A DNA stretch of 64,000 nt from Undibacterium sp. Jales W-56 (GTDB taxonomy: Bacteria; Pseudomonadota; Gammaproteobacteria; Burkholderiales; Burkholderiaceae_D): contig NZ_JAJLQW010000002.1 in assembly GCF_025548535.1 (NCBI RefSeq), positions 186,001 to 250,000 on the forward strand. The letters are read 5' to 3'. Numbering within the stretch: position 1 is the stretch's first letter; each line of letters begins with the position of its first letter. Under the pieces are notes generated by a model. The model did no database searches, was not told the origin of the DNA, and was given only the letters and a program-made list of their open reading frames with translations. This document shows, piece after piece, positions 27,393 to 36,018 of the stretch. Position numbers and translations under genes: made by a program.

Positions 27393-28746
27393 GACCAAAT
27401 CGCTTGCCGGCAAGCGGATAGCCGTGATCGGTGCAGGCTGGGCCGGCTGCGCGGCTGCGGTCGAACTGAGCAGCCGCGGCGCGCAGGTGAGCTTGCTGGA
27501 GGCGGCGCGTACCCTCGGCGGCCGGGCCCGCAAAGTCGCAGTCAAACAGCATACGCTCGATAACGGCCAGCATATCCTGCTCGGCGCATACAGCGCGACG
27601 CTGGCATTGATGCATAAGCTCGGGATTCAAATGGATCAGGCGTTTCTACGCCTGCCTTTGCAGATGGTGTATCCCTCAATCGATGAGGGCATGGAATTTA
27701 TTGCGCCTAAGCTCCCTGCACCGCTGCACCTGCTGGTCGCGCTGTTGCGTGCCAAAGGCTTGAGCAGGCCAGACAAAATGGCGCTGGCACGTTTTTCCAG
27801 TACCGCGCGCTGGATGGATTGGCAATTGAATCAGGATTGCAGCGTCAGCGAATTGCTGGAACGCTTTGACCAGACCCCGCGATTATGTCAATTAATGTGG
27901 GTGCCGCTATGTATCGCAGCACTCAATACGCCGCCGGAGCGCGCCTCGGCCCAGGTATTTTTGAATGTATTGAGAGACAGCCTGGGAGCAAGGCGGACGG
28001 CATCCGACATGCTGATCCCCAGGCAAGATTTATCCGCACTCTTCCCTGAGCAGGCGCAGCAGTTTATTCAGCGCGCGGGGGGAATAGTCAAATCGGGGAT
28101 AAGCGTGAAGCGCCTGATACCAGATCGGCAAAACGGTTTTAATACATGGCATCTGGAATGCCATGTCGACGACGCGATCAGCACGCAAGAATTTGACGCC
28201 ATCATTATTGCGACTGGCGCGGAACAAGCGAGTCGCCTGCTGAATGACATGGTGGCGGCTCAAAAGGCTGCACCGCTGCCGTCGTTTGAGTACGAATCGA
28301 TCACCACGTGCTATCTGCAATATCCTCCCTCTGTGCACCTGCGTCGTCCGTTTTTTGCATTAAGAGATCAGCCGGAACAAGGCCACTGGGGACAATTTGT
28401 ATTTGATCGGGGTCAGCTCAACCCAGATCAGGCGGGATTGCTGGCCGTGGTGGTCAGCGCATCGCATCAGGCGACCGATCTGGGCAATGAAGCGCTGGCC
28501 AAGGCACTAGCCTTACAACTGGCGGCCATGTTTGAGATGCCGGAGCTGGCACAGCCTGTATGGCAGCAAATCATTTCAGAAAAGCGGGCAACATTTTCCT
28601 GCACGCCCTCACTGCAACGACCGGATAATCAGCTTGGCCTGGAGAATTGCTTCATCGCGGGCGACTACACCAGATGTGATTATCCGGCTACGCTGGAAGC
28701 CGCCATCCGCAGCGGCATCGCCGCTGCCACGCTTTGCCTGAGCTAG
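27385..28746 (+). CDS. hpnE: HpnE, hydroxysqualene dehydroxylase
   Basis: A 453-residue flavin amine-oxidase-type enzyme that reduces hydroxysqualene to squalene. It starts with the FAD dinucleotide motif IAVIGAGWAGCAAAVEL, then LLEAARTLGGRARK, and ends with the second FAD-contact region NCFIAGDYTRCDYPATLEAA. The start is GTG 27385, inside the end of hpnD. A squalene-hopene cyclase is not in the window, so the final product (hopanoid, other cyclised product or free squalene) cannot be decided. Confidence 0.93.
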   Translation: MVKTKSLAGKRIAVIGAGWAGCAAAVELSSRGAQVSLLEAARTLGGRARKVAVKQHTLDNGQHILLGAYSATLALMHKLGIQMDQAFLRLPLQMVYPSIDEGMEFIAPKLPAPLHLLVALLRAKGLSRPDKMALARFSSTARWMDWQLNQDCSVSELLERFDQTPRLCQLMWVPLCIAALNTPPERASAQVFLNVLRDSLGARRTASDMLIPRQDLSALFPEQAQQFIQRAGGIVKSGISVKRLIPDRQNGFNTWHLECHVDDAISTQEFDAIIIATGAEQASRLLNDMVAAQKAAPLPSFEYESITTCYLQYPPSVHLRRPFFALRDQPEQGHWGQFVFDRGQLNPDQAGLLAVVVSASHQATDLGNEALAKALALQLAAMFEMPELAQPVWQQIISEKRATFSCTPSLQRPDNQLGLENCFIAGDYTRCDYPATLEAAIRSGIAAATLCLS

Positions 28747-28800
28747 AGCAATTGAGCTGAAATTGTGCTGAATTTACAAGGACTGAGTTTTAAATCACTA

Positions 28801-28964
28801 CCCGCAATAGCAGCGCGGCTTTCCAGCACATTTCGGGCTGTAAGCCGCACCGTTATTGCGGAATGACTTTTGAAAATTCTAAAGCTATTCGGTCGGGATG
28901 CAATCAGGCACCAACCGGGGCAATGCGCCGGTATTGCGCAGATTAGCAAGAACGCGCTGCGCCG
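28801..28964 (+). repeat. Diverged copy 1 of an intergenic repeat flanking radA
   Basis: The segment matches 30467-30633 in the same orientation with scattered substitutions and small indels. Shared words include GCGGCTTTCC (28815-28824), CATTTCG, AGCCGCACC, TTGCGGA, GATGCAA, AGGCAC and CGGTATTGCG (28929-28938). A central hairpin GCAATGC-GCCG-GTATTGC (28920-28937) is kept with one G-T wobble. It lies between hpnE and the 3' end of radA and contains no gene. Confidence 0.75.
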
Positions 28965-28994
28965 CCTTCTTGAGCACCGCTTAGCTCTAGTCTT

Positions 28995-30380
28995 CTAGTC
29001 TTTCACATAACTATCGACATCCCGGATCTTATTCAAGGCCTCCTCAATCCGGTCCACGGGTATCAGCGTCAATCCCTCAATCGCTAGCTTGGGCGCATTC
29101 GATTTGGGAATCATGGCAATCGAAAAACCGAGCTTGGCAGCTTCGCGCAGCCGCTCCTGGCCACGCGGCGCCGGTCGTATCTCACCTGCCAGACCAACTT
29201 CACCAAACACCACCAGCCCCTTTGGCAGCGGCTTATTGCGCATTGAGGAATTGATTGCCAGCATCACCGCAAGATCGGCGGCCGGTTCGGTAATTTTGAC
29301 GCCGCCCACGGCATTGATAAAGACATCCTGGTCAAATGCCGCAACCCCGGCATGCCGGTGCAAGACCGCCAGCAGCATCGCCAAGCGGTTTTGCTCCAAA
29401 CCCACCGAAAGACGTTTGGCATTAGGCGCATGCGAGCTATCCACCAGGGCCTGTATCTCGACCAGCAAAGGCCGGGTGCCCTCTTGCGTCACCATCACGC
29501 AGGAGCCGGCGACCTGGGTATCGTGCTGCGACAAAAACAGGGCGGAAGGATTGGAGACGCCTTTCAAGCCACGCTCGGTCATGGCAAACACACCCAGCTC
29601 GTTGACCGCGCCAAAACGATTTTTGATCGCCCGCACCAGGCGGAAACTCGAATGGGTATCCCCCTCAAAATACAGCACCGTATCTACAATATGCTCGAGT
29701 ACGCGAGGACCGGCCAGCGCGCCCTCCTTGGTCACATGCCCTACCAGTATCATCGTGATATTCATGGTCTTGGCGACACGCGTCAACTGGGCGGCACATT
29801 CCCGGACTTGGGCCACCGAGCCGGGTGCAGAACTCAGCGCATCGGAATACATGGTTTGAATGGAATCAATGACGACGACTTGCGGCTTGTGATCGGCCAA
29901 GGTATTCAGGATTTTTTCAAGCTGGATTTCCGCCTGAAGCTGCAAATCCCTGGCATCCACCGCCAGGCGCTTTGCCCGCAAGGCAATCTGCGAACCCGAC
30001 TCCTCGCCGCTGACATACAGGACTTTCTTGATCTTCGACAGGCTCGACAGGGCTTGCAGCAACAAGGTCGATTTGCCGATTCCCGGATCGCCCCCGATCA
30101 AGACCACGCCGCCAGCGACCAGACCGCCGCCCAACACCCGGTCAAACTCATCGATGCCGGTACCGAAGCGCGGCACCTCTTCCGCCTCGATCTCCGCAAG
30201 ATTGAGCACCGGCGCAGTTTGCGCAATGCCTTGATGTTTGGCGGAGAAGCGATTGCCAGCCGTCTCGATAATGGTTTCTACCAGGGTATTCCATTGCTGG
30301 CATGCAGGACATTGCCCCGCCCATTTATTGACTATGCCACCGCACTCGGTACAGGTGTAATTGGTTTTTGGTTTGGCCAT
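28995..30380 (-). CDS. radA: RadA, DNA repair ATPase
   Basis: RadA (Sms) promotes branch migration in recombinational repair. The 461-residue protein has the N-terminal C4 zinc finger (CTECGGIVNKWAGQCPACQQW), RecA-like core with Walker A GGDPGIGKST, the RadA-specific KNRFG motif (RAIKNRFGAVNELG) and a C-terminal Lon-protease-like domain (GGVKITEPAADLAVMLAI). Length is normal. It is monocistronic and flanked by the two repeat copies. Confidence 0.97.
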   Translation of the reverse strand: MAKPKTNYTCTECGGIVNKWAGQCPACQQWNTLVETIIETAGNRFSAKHQGIAQTAPVLNLAEIEAEEVPRFGTGIDEFDRVLGGGLVAGGVVLIGGDPGIGKSTLLLQALSSLSKIKKVLYVSGEESGSQIALRAKRLAVDARDLQLQAEIQLEKILNTLADHKPQVVVIDSIQTMYSDALSSAPGSVAQVRECAAQLTRVAKTMNITMILVGHVTKEGALAGPRVLEHIVDTVLYFEGDTHSSFRLVRAIKNRFGAVNELGVFAMTERGLKGVSNPSALFLSQHDTQVAGSCVMVTQEGTRPLLVEIQALVDSSHAPNAKRLSVGLEQNRLAMLLAVLHRHAGVAAFDQDVFINAVGGVKITEPAADLAVMLAINSSMRNKPLPKGLVVFGEVGLAGEIRPAPRGQERLREAAKLGFSIAMIPKSNAPKLAIEGLTLIPVDRIEEALNKIRDVDSYVKD

Positions 30381-30466
30381 CGCTCGATAGGGAAAACAGG
30401 TTTTCTAAAAAATACGTAATTACGACTTATGCAAAACGACAAATTGCTTAGCACCATGTACATTAA

Positions 30467-30633
30467 CCCGCAGGCTGGATGCGGCTTTCCGAGGCATTTC
30501 GCGCCAACAGCCGCACCCGGCTTGCGGATTCGTTTGAGGGAACTTCTAAAAACCCTTTAATCGAGATGCAACGCTAGGCACAAAACGCAGCAATACGTCG
30601 GTATTGCGAGGCTTTGTAACGACGCGATGCGCT
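30467..30633 (+). repeat. Diverged copy 2 of the intergenic repeat flanking radA
   Basis: Homologous to 28801-28964. It contains GCGGCTTTCC at 30481-30490, CGGTATTGCG at 30599-30608 and the hairpin GCAATAC-GTCG-GTATTGC (30590-30607), here fully Watson-Crick paired. Its second half lies inside the inverted-repeat element 30537-30660. Confidence 0.75.
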
Positions 30634-30660
30634 CGAGTATGGGGTTTTTAGAAGTTCCCT
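30537..30660. mobile_element. MITE-like element with 19-bp perfect terminal inverted repeats
   Basis: 124 bp bounded by AGGGAACTTCTAAAAACCC (30537-30555) and its exact complement (30642-30660); the inverted similarity continues inward imperfectly (TCGAG, CGC). The size, non-coding content and terminal repeats fit a miniature inverted-repeat element or a structured intergenic repeat. No clear target-site duplication is visible. No transposase in the window could mobilise it. Confidence 0.6.
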
Positions 30661-30876
30661 TGACATCCACATGCCATGGAAGCAATTCCCCTTGCTTTTG
30701 TCTGGGCCTCGGTGTCTCGATGGTGAGTGGTTTTGTTTTTTGCGTAAGCCCTACAAATAAAAACTACTGGTATTTTACTCAGTATTGAGCGCATGACTTG
30801 GTCTAAATCACGAATATTCTTTACTTTTCATGGTATAAAGCGAGTCGGTGACATTTTGTAACAGGCACAATAAAGA

Positions 30877-32139
30877 ATGAAACGCGGTTTTTACACAATC
30901 ATGGCGGCGCAGTTTTTTTCTTCGCTCGCTGACAATGCTCTATTGATTGCTTCTATGTCTTTGCTCATTTCCATGCAATCGCCCGCCTGGATGACGCCTC
31001 TGTTAAAGCTTTTTTTCGTTTTATCTTATGTATTGCTGGCGGCCTTTGTCGGCGCATTTGCTGACTCTCTGCCTAAAGGCAAGGTCATGTTTATCACCAA
31101 CTTGATTAAAGTAGGCGGCTGCGCCCTGATGTTCTTTCGCGTGCATCCCTTAATCGCCTATGGCGTCGTAGGCTTTGGAGCCGCCGCCTATTCACCCGCA
31201 AAATATGGCATCCTCACAGAGCTGCTGCCGCCTGAAAAACTGGTCGCCGCGAACGGCTGGATCGAAGGTCTGACAGTAACCTCGATCATTCTGGGTACGG
31301 TATTGGGCGGTTTGCTGGTCAATCCGCATATTTCGGCAATGTTGCTGAATTTCGACTTTCCGGTCCTGGATTTCGCCATCAACACGCCGAATGAGGCTGC
31401 TCTGTCCGTGATCATCAGCTTGTATGCTTTAGCTGCCTTATTCAATCTCAGGATACCCGACACCGGTGCCAAATATGCACGTCAGCAACATAATCCCGTC
31501 AAACTCATCGCTGATTTTGCTGGTTGCTTTACGATCCTGTGGAAAGATAAGCTGGGTCAGATTTCACTCGCGATCACTACCTTGTTTTGGGGCGCTGGTG
31601 CGACCCTGCAATTCATTGTATTGAAATGGGCGGAGAAATCTTTGCAAATGCCTCTGGATAAGGCGGCAGCATTGCAAGGTGTGACAGCGGTCGGTATTGC
31701 TCTGGGTGCGGTGGCCGCCGCGCGCTTCGTTCCGCTGAAAAAATCTTTGTCCGTGATGCCTATGGGTGTCGCGATGGGCTTGGTGGTGATCACGATGACC
31801 ATGGTGACCAACGTCTGGGTCGCTTATCCCTTATTGATATTAATCGGCGCGCTGGCGGGATTTTTTGTAGTGCCGATGAATGCTTTGCTCCAGCATCGCG
31901 GCCATGTGCTGATGAGTGCCGGGCACTCGATTGCGGTGCAGAATTTTAATGAAAATCTGTCCGTGCTGACCATGCTGGCCTTGTACGCCTTGATGGTGTC
32001 CCTCAATTTGAATATTCATGTCGTGATCATCATGTTCGGCCTGTTTGTGTCGGGCACCACTTATCTGGTAATGCGCAAACACGCGGCGAATCAACTTGAA
32101 TTCAACTCGCTGGCTTTAATCGGCGAACAGAAACATTAA
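30877..32139 (+). CDS. lplT: LplT, lysophospholipid transporter
   Basis: A 12-TM major-facilitator protein of 420 residues. The segments FFSSLADNALLIASMSLL, FGAAAYSPAKYGILTELLPPEKLVAANGW and GFFVVPMNALLQHRGH are characteristic of LplT, which flips lysophosphatidylethanolamine across the inner membrane for re-acylation. In E. coli lplT is fused in an operon with aas; no aas gene is adjacent here. It is convergent with the DUF1853 gene, 17 bp apart. Confidence 0.9.
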   Translation: MKRGFYTIMAAQFFSSLADNALLIASMSLLISMQSPAWMTPLLKLFFVLSYVLLAAFVGAFADSLPKGKVMFITNLIKVGGCALMFFRVHPLIAYGVVGFGAAAYSPAKYGILTELLPPEKLVAANGWIEGLTVTSIILGTVLGGLLVNPHISAMLLNFDFPVLDFAINTPNEAALSVIISLYALAALFNLRIPDTGAKYARQQHNPVKLIADFAGCFTILWKDKLGQISLAITTLFWGAGATLQFIVLKWAEKSLQMPLDKAAALQGVTAVGIALGAVAAARFVPLKKSLSVMPMGVAMGLVVITMTMVTNVWVAYPLLILIGALAGFFVVPMNALLQHRGHVLMSAGHSIAVQNFNENLSVLTMLALYALMVSLNLNIHVVIIMFGLFVSGTTYLVMRKHAANQLEFNSLALIGEQKH

Positions 32140-32156
32140 GTCCAGTCTCCAGAACT

Positions 32157-33119
32157 CTATTCATTATTCTCTGAGCGCCGCTGCCTGGCGCTTGCCAGCC
32201 AATGATCCGGCACTACCATGCCGCGGCAGCTTTCCTGCCATAAGCCGCCGTTTTTAGACATGATTGTCAATAAAACAGGCGATTTCTCGCGTTCCGATCG
32301 CTGCCTGATCTGCTCACACAGTGCGGCTTTGTGCAGCACAGCCGATTCCTCCGCCTGGGCCGGCGCAAACCAGTCCAATCTGTCGGGCAGCAATCCGGCA
32401 GCTATATCGAGTTGCTCTACCTCAGCTATAGTCCACCAATAGCCATTGCAATGAGCGGGAGCGATTTCGGGCGGAAACTGCGTCATTGAGGAGAGCCATC
32501 CAGTCCTGTAAAACAGCCAGCCCTTGATGAGGGCTTGCGCCTTGACTACCGGCAGTGGCAATACGGATGTTGCAGCAGGATTCAGGGATAACTGCAATTG
32601 CTGATCAAAAACTTTGTGCAATTTCCCGGATAAGGTATCGACCAGGTTTGGACCAAGATAATCGCGCAGGTGGATCACATCGGTGCTCGCCCCCTGATCG
32701 GCCACATGCACATAAAACTTCGTCGCCAGTTCCCAATGCAGCAATCCCTTTGCGTGATGCAAGAGAAAATCGAATTCACCCAAGGTTTGTTTAGTATTTT
32801 GTATCTGGACATTTTGCGCATACAAAATATGCTGATGCTGCAAATAAAACGCCAGCAAATTTTCGGCATAACGCCCCAGGCGGCGTTGCTGGTGACGCGC
32901 TAAAGCGGTATATAAAGGTTGAGGATGACGGTCAAGGTCGGCGATCCATGCAGCGAATTGAGTCTCGTCAGCAATCACAATATCAGCGATCTTGTCTTGC
33001 CAATGCGGCAGATTCGCGGCCAATAAAGACGGCGAGGTAAGCAACCATACCAAGGCACGTACATGCCGGTCATGCAGATGCTGCCACTGCCGATGAAACT
33101 GGTTCTGATAAGTCGTCAT
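32157..33119 (-). CDS. DUF1853 family protein
   Basis: 320 residues. Conserved segments: QRRLGRYAENLLAFYLQ, LGEFDFLLHH and LLHWELATKFYVH, the last two resembling the acidic/Lys core of PD-(D/E)XK nucleases, followed by LGPNLVDTLSGKL. The function is unknown; nuclease relatedness is inferred from this pattern. It starts 4 bp after the udg stop and is the last gene of the tsaB-rimI-udg operon. Confidence 0.85.
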   Translation of the reverse strand: MTTYQNQFHRQWQHLHDRHVRALVWLLTSPSLLAANLPHWQDKIADIVIADETQFAAWIADLDRHPQPLYTALARHQQRRLGRYAENLLAFYLQHQHILYAQNVQIQNTKQTLGEFDFLLHHAKGLLHWELATKFYVHVADQGASTDVIHLRDYLGPNLVDTLSGKLHKVFDQQLQLSLNPAATSVLPLPVVKAQALIKGWLFYRTGWLSSMTQFPPEIAPAHCNGYWWTIAEVEQLDIAAGLLPDRLDWFAPAQAEESAVLHKAALCEQIRQRSEREKSPVLLTIMSKNGGLWQESCRGMVVPDHWLASARQRRSENNE

Positions 33120-33123
33120 GACC

Positions 33124-33882
33124 TCACATCGAACGCAATGCGAGACAGAGATCTTCCCAGGTTTTGCTCTTCTCCGTTGGCTTGCGCAGCAAGTAAGCCG
33201 GGTGATAAGTCACGACCAGAGGCACATTCTGATAACGGTGCAATTTGCCGCGCAATTGACCTACTGGCGTTTCGGGATTTAAATCGAGCAAAGAAATCGC
33301 CGCGGTTTTACCCAGTGCAATAATGACTTCCGGCTGTATCAAAGCGATCTGTCGCTTTAAATACGGCAAGCATGCCGCCACCTCTTCAGGCAATGGCGCC
33401 CTGTCTTTGCCCTGTGCATCCGTTGGACGGCATTTCACTATATTCGCAATATAGGTATTCTCGCCACGCTGCATGCCCAAGGCACGCAAAATATTATCCA
33501 GCAAATGCCCGGCAGGCCCGACAAAGGGTTTCCCTTGCAGATTTTCCTGATAACCCGGTCCTTCGCCGACGAACAACCATTTCGCATGTCGATCACCGAC
33601 GCCGAATACAGTATTCGCGCGGCCTTCGCACAACTGGCAAGCGCGACACCCCGATACCGTATTTTCCAAACTACCCCAGTCGAGATCGGCTATTGCGGTG
33701 GAGGCAACCTGCATTACCGGGCCGGCATCGGATACGGGAATCTCCGATAAAACCTCAGGCTGAGTATTGGGGTTGGCAGCCGGGATCACAGACTCAGCGT
33801 TATCGCGTAATTTCCAGACCGGGCCAATGCCCAATTCAGTCAAAAAAGCAGCGTGTTGTTCAGCATCATTCATAAGGGTCAC
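33124..33882 (-). CDS. Family 4/5-type uracil-DNA glycosylase with Fe-S cluster
   Basis: 252 residues. A variable N-terminal region of about 75 residues is followed by the UDG-F4-like core: CRACQLCEGR (two cluster Cys), FVGEGPGYQENLQGKPFVGPAG, IANIVKCRPTDAQ (third Cys), EVAACLPYL (fourth Cys) and VTYHPAYLLRK. It removes uracil from DNA to start base-excision repair. The start is GTG 33882 or ATG 33873; neither has a clear ribosome-binding site. It follows rimI by 6 bp. Confidence 0.9.
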   Translation of the reverse strand: MTLMNDAEQHAAFLTELGIGPVWKLRDNAESVIPAANPNTQPEVLSEIPVSDAGPVMQVASTAIADLDWGSLENTVSGCRACQLCEGRANTVFGVGDRHAKWLFVGEGPGYQENLQGKPFVGPAGHLLDNILRALGMQRGENTYIANIVKCRPTDAQGKDRAPLPEEVAACLPYLKRQIALIQPEVIIALGKTAAISLLDLNPETPVGQLRGKLHRYQNVPLVVTYHPAYLLRKPTEKSKTWEDLCLALRSM

Positions 33883-33888
33883 ATGGGT

Positions 33889-34344
33889 TCACAATTCGAA
33901 TCGCATTACAATGGCATCTTCCCGCGTTTGATCGGCCGCCGGGTAATATCCCTTGCGACGACCGATCTCCTTAAATCCAAATTGCCGGTACACATCGACT
34001 GCGCGCTGATTACTGATACGGACTTCGAGCAAAATTGTCTGGCATTCTTTTTCTCGACAGAATACGATCATCCGCTCCAGCAAGATTCTGGCATAGCCTT
34101 TTCCTTGATGGGCGGCATCCACTGCCAGATTCAACAAATGCATTTCATCAACCACTGGCATCAGAATGAAATAACCGATCAATACCTGATCGGCGTCACG
34201 CAAACCGGTGAAATGATAAGCGCTGTATAAAGAATCTAAAAAATTTCCCCGTGTCCAGGGATGGGTATAGACCCTTTCTTCGATGGCCAGAATAGCATCG
34301 ACATCTTCAAAACCGAGCCGGCAAAAATGCATTCCTGCCACCAT
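33889..34344 (-). CDS. rimI: RimI, ribosomal-protein-S18-alanine N-acetyltransferase
   Basis: A 151-residue GNAT acetyltransferase with acetyl-CoA loop HQGKGYARILLERM, LEVRISNQRAVDVYRQFGFKEIGRRKGYYP and EDAIVMRFEL at the end, all typical of RimI. Start ATG 34344 shares a base with the tsaB stop (TGATG). The tsaB-rimI order is common in Proteobacteria. Confidence 0.93.
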   Translation of the reverse strand: MVAGMHFCRLGFEDVDAILAIEERVYTHPWTRGNFLDSLYSAYHFTGLRDADQVLIGYFILMPVVDEMHLLNLAVDAAHQGKGYARILLERMIVFCREKECQTILLEVRISNQRAVDVYRQFGFKEIGRRKGYYPAADQTREDAIVMRFEL

Positions 34345-35033
34345 CAAACCGCTTCTTTCAATTGCTGGCGCTCTGCGGTCGTCAATGCGATTTTATTGCG
34401 TAAGTAAAGTGGCTGCGCTTGCGCGGCATCCAGGCATAATCCTGCATCAAAATTCCTGATCGCCAGTGTTGCAACTTGCCTGGCGTGCGGCATGCACAAA
34501 ACCTGGCGATGGGTTTTATCAAGTTGGCCTAGCACTACGCCATGACCCAGTGCATACACCAAGTTATCCGTCTGCGGCACAACGTCAATATCCGCAGCTT
34601 TCGACAAGACCGGTGCCACGAGCTCTGACCATTTACCGTCTGCATAGCGGTATTGCGCCCAATATACCTCCTCCATGCGGGCGTCTAATACGCAGACGAA
34701 ATCGGTCGCGTCAGATAACTGTCTGGCGGCCTCCGCCATTGCGTACAGACTAATGATAGGCAAAACAGGTAGCTCAGCACCAAATGCCAATCCCTGCACG
34801 ATGCCGCAAGCAGTACGGACGCCGGTAAAGGCACCGGGGCCACAACCAAAAGCAATCGCATCACATTGCTGCAAGGTGATGCCTGCATCCAGCAATAATG
34901 CCTGGATAGCGGGTAAAATTCCCTGGGAATGCGTCTGCACCCCGGATAGTTCGCGACTGATCATAGAGTCACCCGTCATCAAGGCGACCGAAGCCAGCTC
35001 GGTAGAAGTTTCAATTGCAAGTAGCGTTGTCAT
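34344..35033 (-). CDS. tsaB: TsaB, tRNA t6A modification subunit
   Basis: 229 residues of the ASKHA-fold TsaB family, which partners TsaD in threonylcarbamoylation of A37 in ANN-decoding tRNAs. Markers: MTTLLAIETSTELASVAL at the N terminus, LDAGITLQQCDAIAFGCGPGAFTGVR and LYAMAEAA. It is the first gene of a four-gene operon tsaB-rimI-udg-DUF1853 and divergent from the thioredoxin-like gene. Confidence 0.95.
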   Translation of the reverse strand: MTTLLAIETSTELASVALMTGDSMISRELSGVQTHSQGILPAIQALLLDAGITLQQCDAIAFGCGPGAFTGVRTACGIVQGLAFGAELPVLPIISLYAMAEAARQLSDATDFVCVLDARMEEVYWAQYRYADGKWSELVAPVLSKAADIDVVPQTDNLVYALGHGVVLGQLDKTHRQVLCMPHARQVATLAIRNFDAGLCLDAAQAQPLYLRNKIALTTAERQQLKEAV

Positions 35034-35121
35034 ACGCGTATTTTACAGGGCGCAGCCATAAACCAAAACCCGGATCTTTGACTAGCATGGAGAAGAAAAG
35101 CTTTAGGTTAAAATAGAGCGC

Positions 35122-35550
35122 ATGAAATTAGCGACCAATACCGAAGATTTGAACAGCATCAAAAGTCAGTTGCAGAGTAAGCCATGGCTAGTCGCCTGCC
35201 TGTGCGCTGCGTGGTGCGATACCTGCACGAGCTATCGCCGTCAATTTGATGAATTGGCAGAGCAACACCCTAACTTGTGTTTTGCCTGGATAGACATAGA
35301 AGATCAGGCACATCTGGTCGATGAGGTAGAGATTGAAAACTTCCCTACGCTGTTAATTCAGCACAAAGATACAATACAATTTTTTGGCACTATGCTGCCA
35401 GACACTAAACAACTAGATCGCCTGCTGGCTGCCTTAATCGACGCCAGCAAGGATTCAAGCGAACCACCCAGCAAAACCAGCTCTGGCATGAATCAGGGTG
35501 CCCCCGCCGGATGGAGCTTGCGTCAACTCCTACTTAATTGCGCGACTTAA
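35122..35550 (+). CDS. Thioredoxin-family protein
   Basis: 142 residues with a thioredoxin fold: active site AAWCDTCTSYRRQF (CxxC near residue 32), FAWIDIEDQAHLVDEVEIENFPTLLI with the cis-Pro loop (NFPT). No signal peptide is seen, so it is probably cytoplasmic. The last 30 residues are a Ser/Pro/Gly-rich tail outside the fold. A redox role is inferred; partners unknown. Confidence 0.88.
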   Translation: MKLATNTEDLNSIKSQLQSKPWLVACLCAAWCDTCTSYRRQFDELAEQHPNLCFAWIDIEDQAHLVDEVEIENFPTLLIQHKDTIQFFGTMLPDTKQLDRLLAALIDASKDSSEPPSKTSSGMNQGAPAGWSLRQLLLNCAT

Positions 35551-35618
35551 TCGGTGTTACCTCGATTTTGGCATGGGACTTTTGATCTCATCACCTCTCA
35601 AAATATCGGGTAGAAAAG

Positions 35619-35650
35619 AAAAAAGGGACTAGATTTGCATCTAGTCCCTT
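35619..35650 (-). terminator. Terminator of tRNA-Arg copy 1
   Basis: Minus strand: AAGGGACTAGAT, GCAA loop, complement, then TTTTTT. It is 6 bp after the CCA end of the tRNA and identical to the one at 35839-35870. Confidence 0.92.
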
Positions 35651-35655
35651 GAATC

Positions 35656-35732
35656 TGGTGCGGCTGGCAGGAATCGAACCCACGACCCCTTGGTTCGTAG
35701 CCAAGTACTCTATCCAGCTGAGCTACAGCCGC
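35656..35732 (-). tRNA. tRNA-Arg(ACG), copy 1
   Basis: 77 nt with encoded CCA: acceptor GCGGCTG / CAGCCGC, anticodon loop CTACGAA (ACG), T-arm with GGTTCGATTCC. A minus-strand extended -10 box (TGCTATAAT, over 35744-35752) lies 11 bp upstream. Confidence 0.97.
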
Positions 35733-35838
35733 GAAAAAACAAAATTATAGCATAGCAATATTAAATTAGGAATACCTGGCCTGAAATGAGCGACGAACTA
35801 CGCGGCAAATAGTGCTGGCAAATTCAATCCATGAAAAG

Positions 35839-35870
35839 AAAAAAGGGACTAGATTTGCATCTAGTCCCTT
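35839..35870 (-). terminator. Terminator of tRNA-Arg copy 2
   Basis: Identical to 35619-35650: 12-bp stem, 4-nt loop, T6 on the minus strand. Its presence between the two tRNAs means each copy is an independent unit. Confidence 0.92.
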
Positions 35871-35875
35871 GAATC

Positions 35876-35952
35876 TGGTGCGGCTGGCAGGAATCGAACC
35901 CACGACCCCTTGGTTCGTAGCCAAGTACTCTATCCAGCTGAGCTACAGCCGC
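35876..35952 (-). tRNA. tRNA-Arg(ACG), copy 2
   Basis: Same sequence as copy 1, base for base, with the same upstream TGCTATAAT box (over 35964-35972). Confidence 0.97.
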
Positions 35953-36018
35953 GAAAGACCAAGATTATAGCATAGCAATTTTCAGTTGATAAGCCCCTCG
36001 CTTATTTTTCTTTATATC

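Larger units (their letters stand above)
30381..30876. other. Intergenic region between radA and lplT
   Basis: 496 bp without a credible gene. The middle is occupied by repeat copy 2 and a terminal-inverted-repeat element (30537-30660). The last 100 bp before lplT are A+T-rich and probably hold its promoter (TATAAA at 30835-30840). Confidence 0.55.
35613..35956. repeat. Tandem duplication of a tRNA-Arg transcription unit
   Basis: Segments 35613-35736 and 35833-35956 are identical over 124 bp, offset exactly 220 bp, and include terminator and tRNA. Beyond a few differing bases the promoter core (35744-35759 and 35964-35979) is again identical. The spacer between copies otherwise differs. Confidence 0.93.

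Noticed and set aside
29352-30419. 355-codon plus-strand open frame opposite radA
   Set aside because: It is a shadow of radA on the other strand: rich in His/Arg/Gln/Leu without domain signal, while radA has all family motifs.
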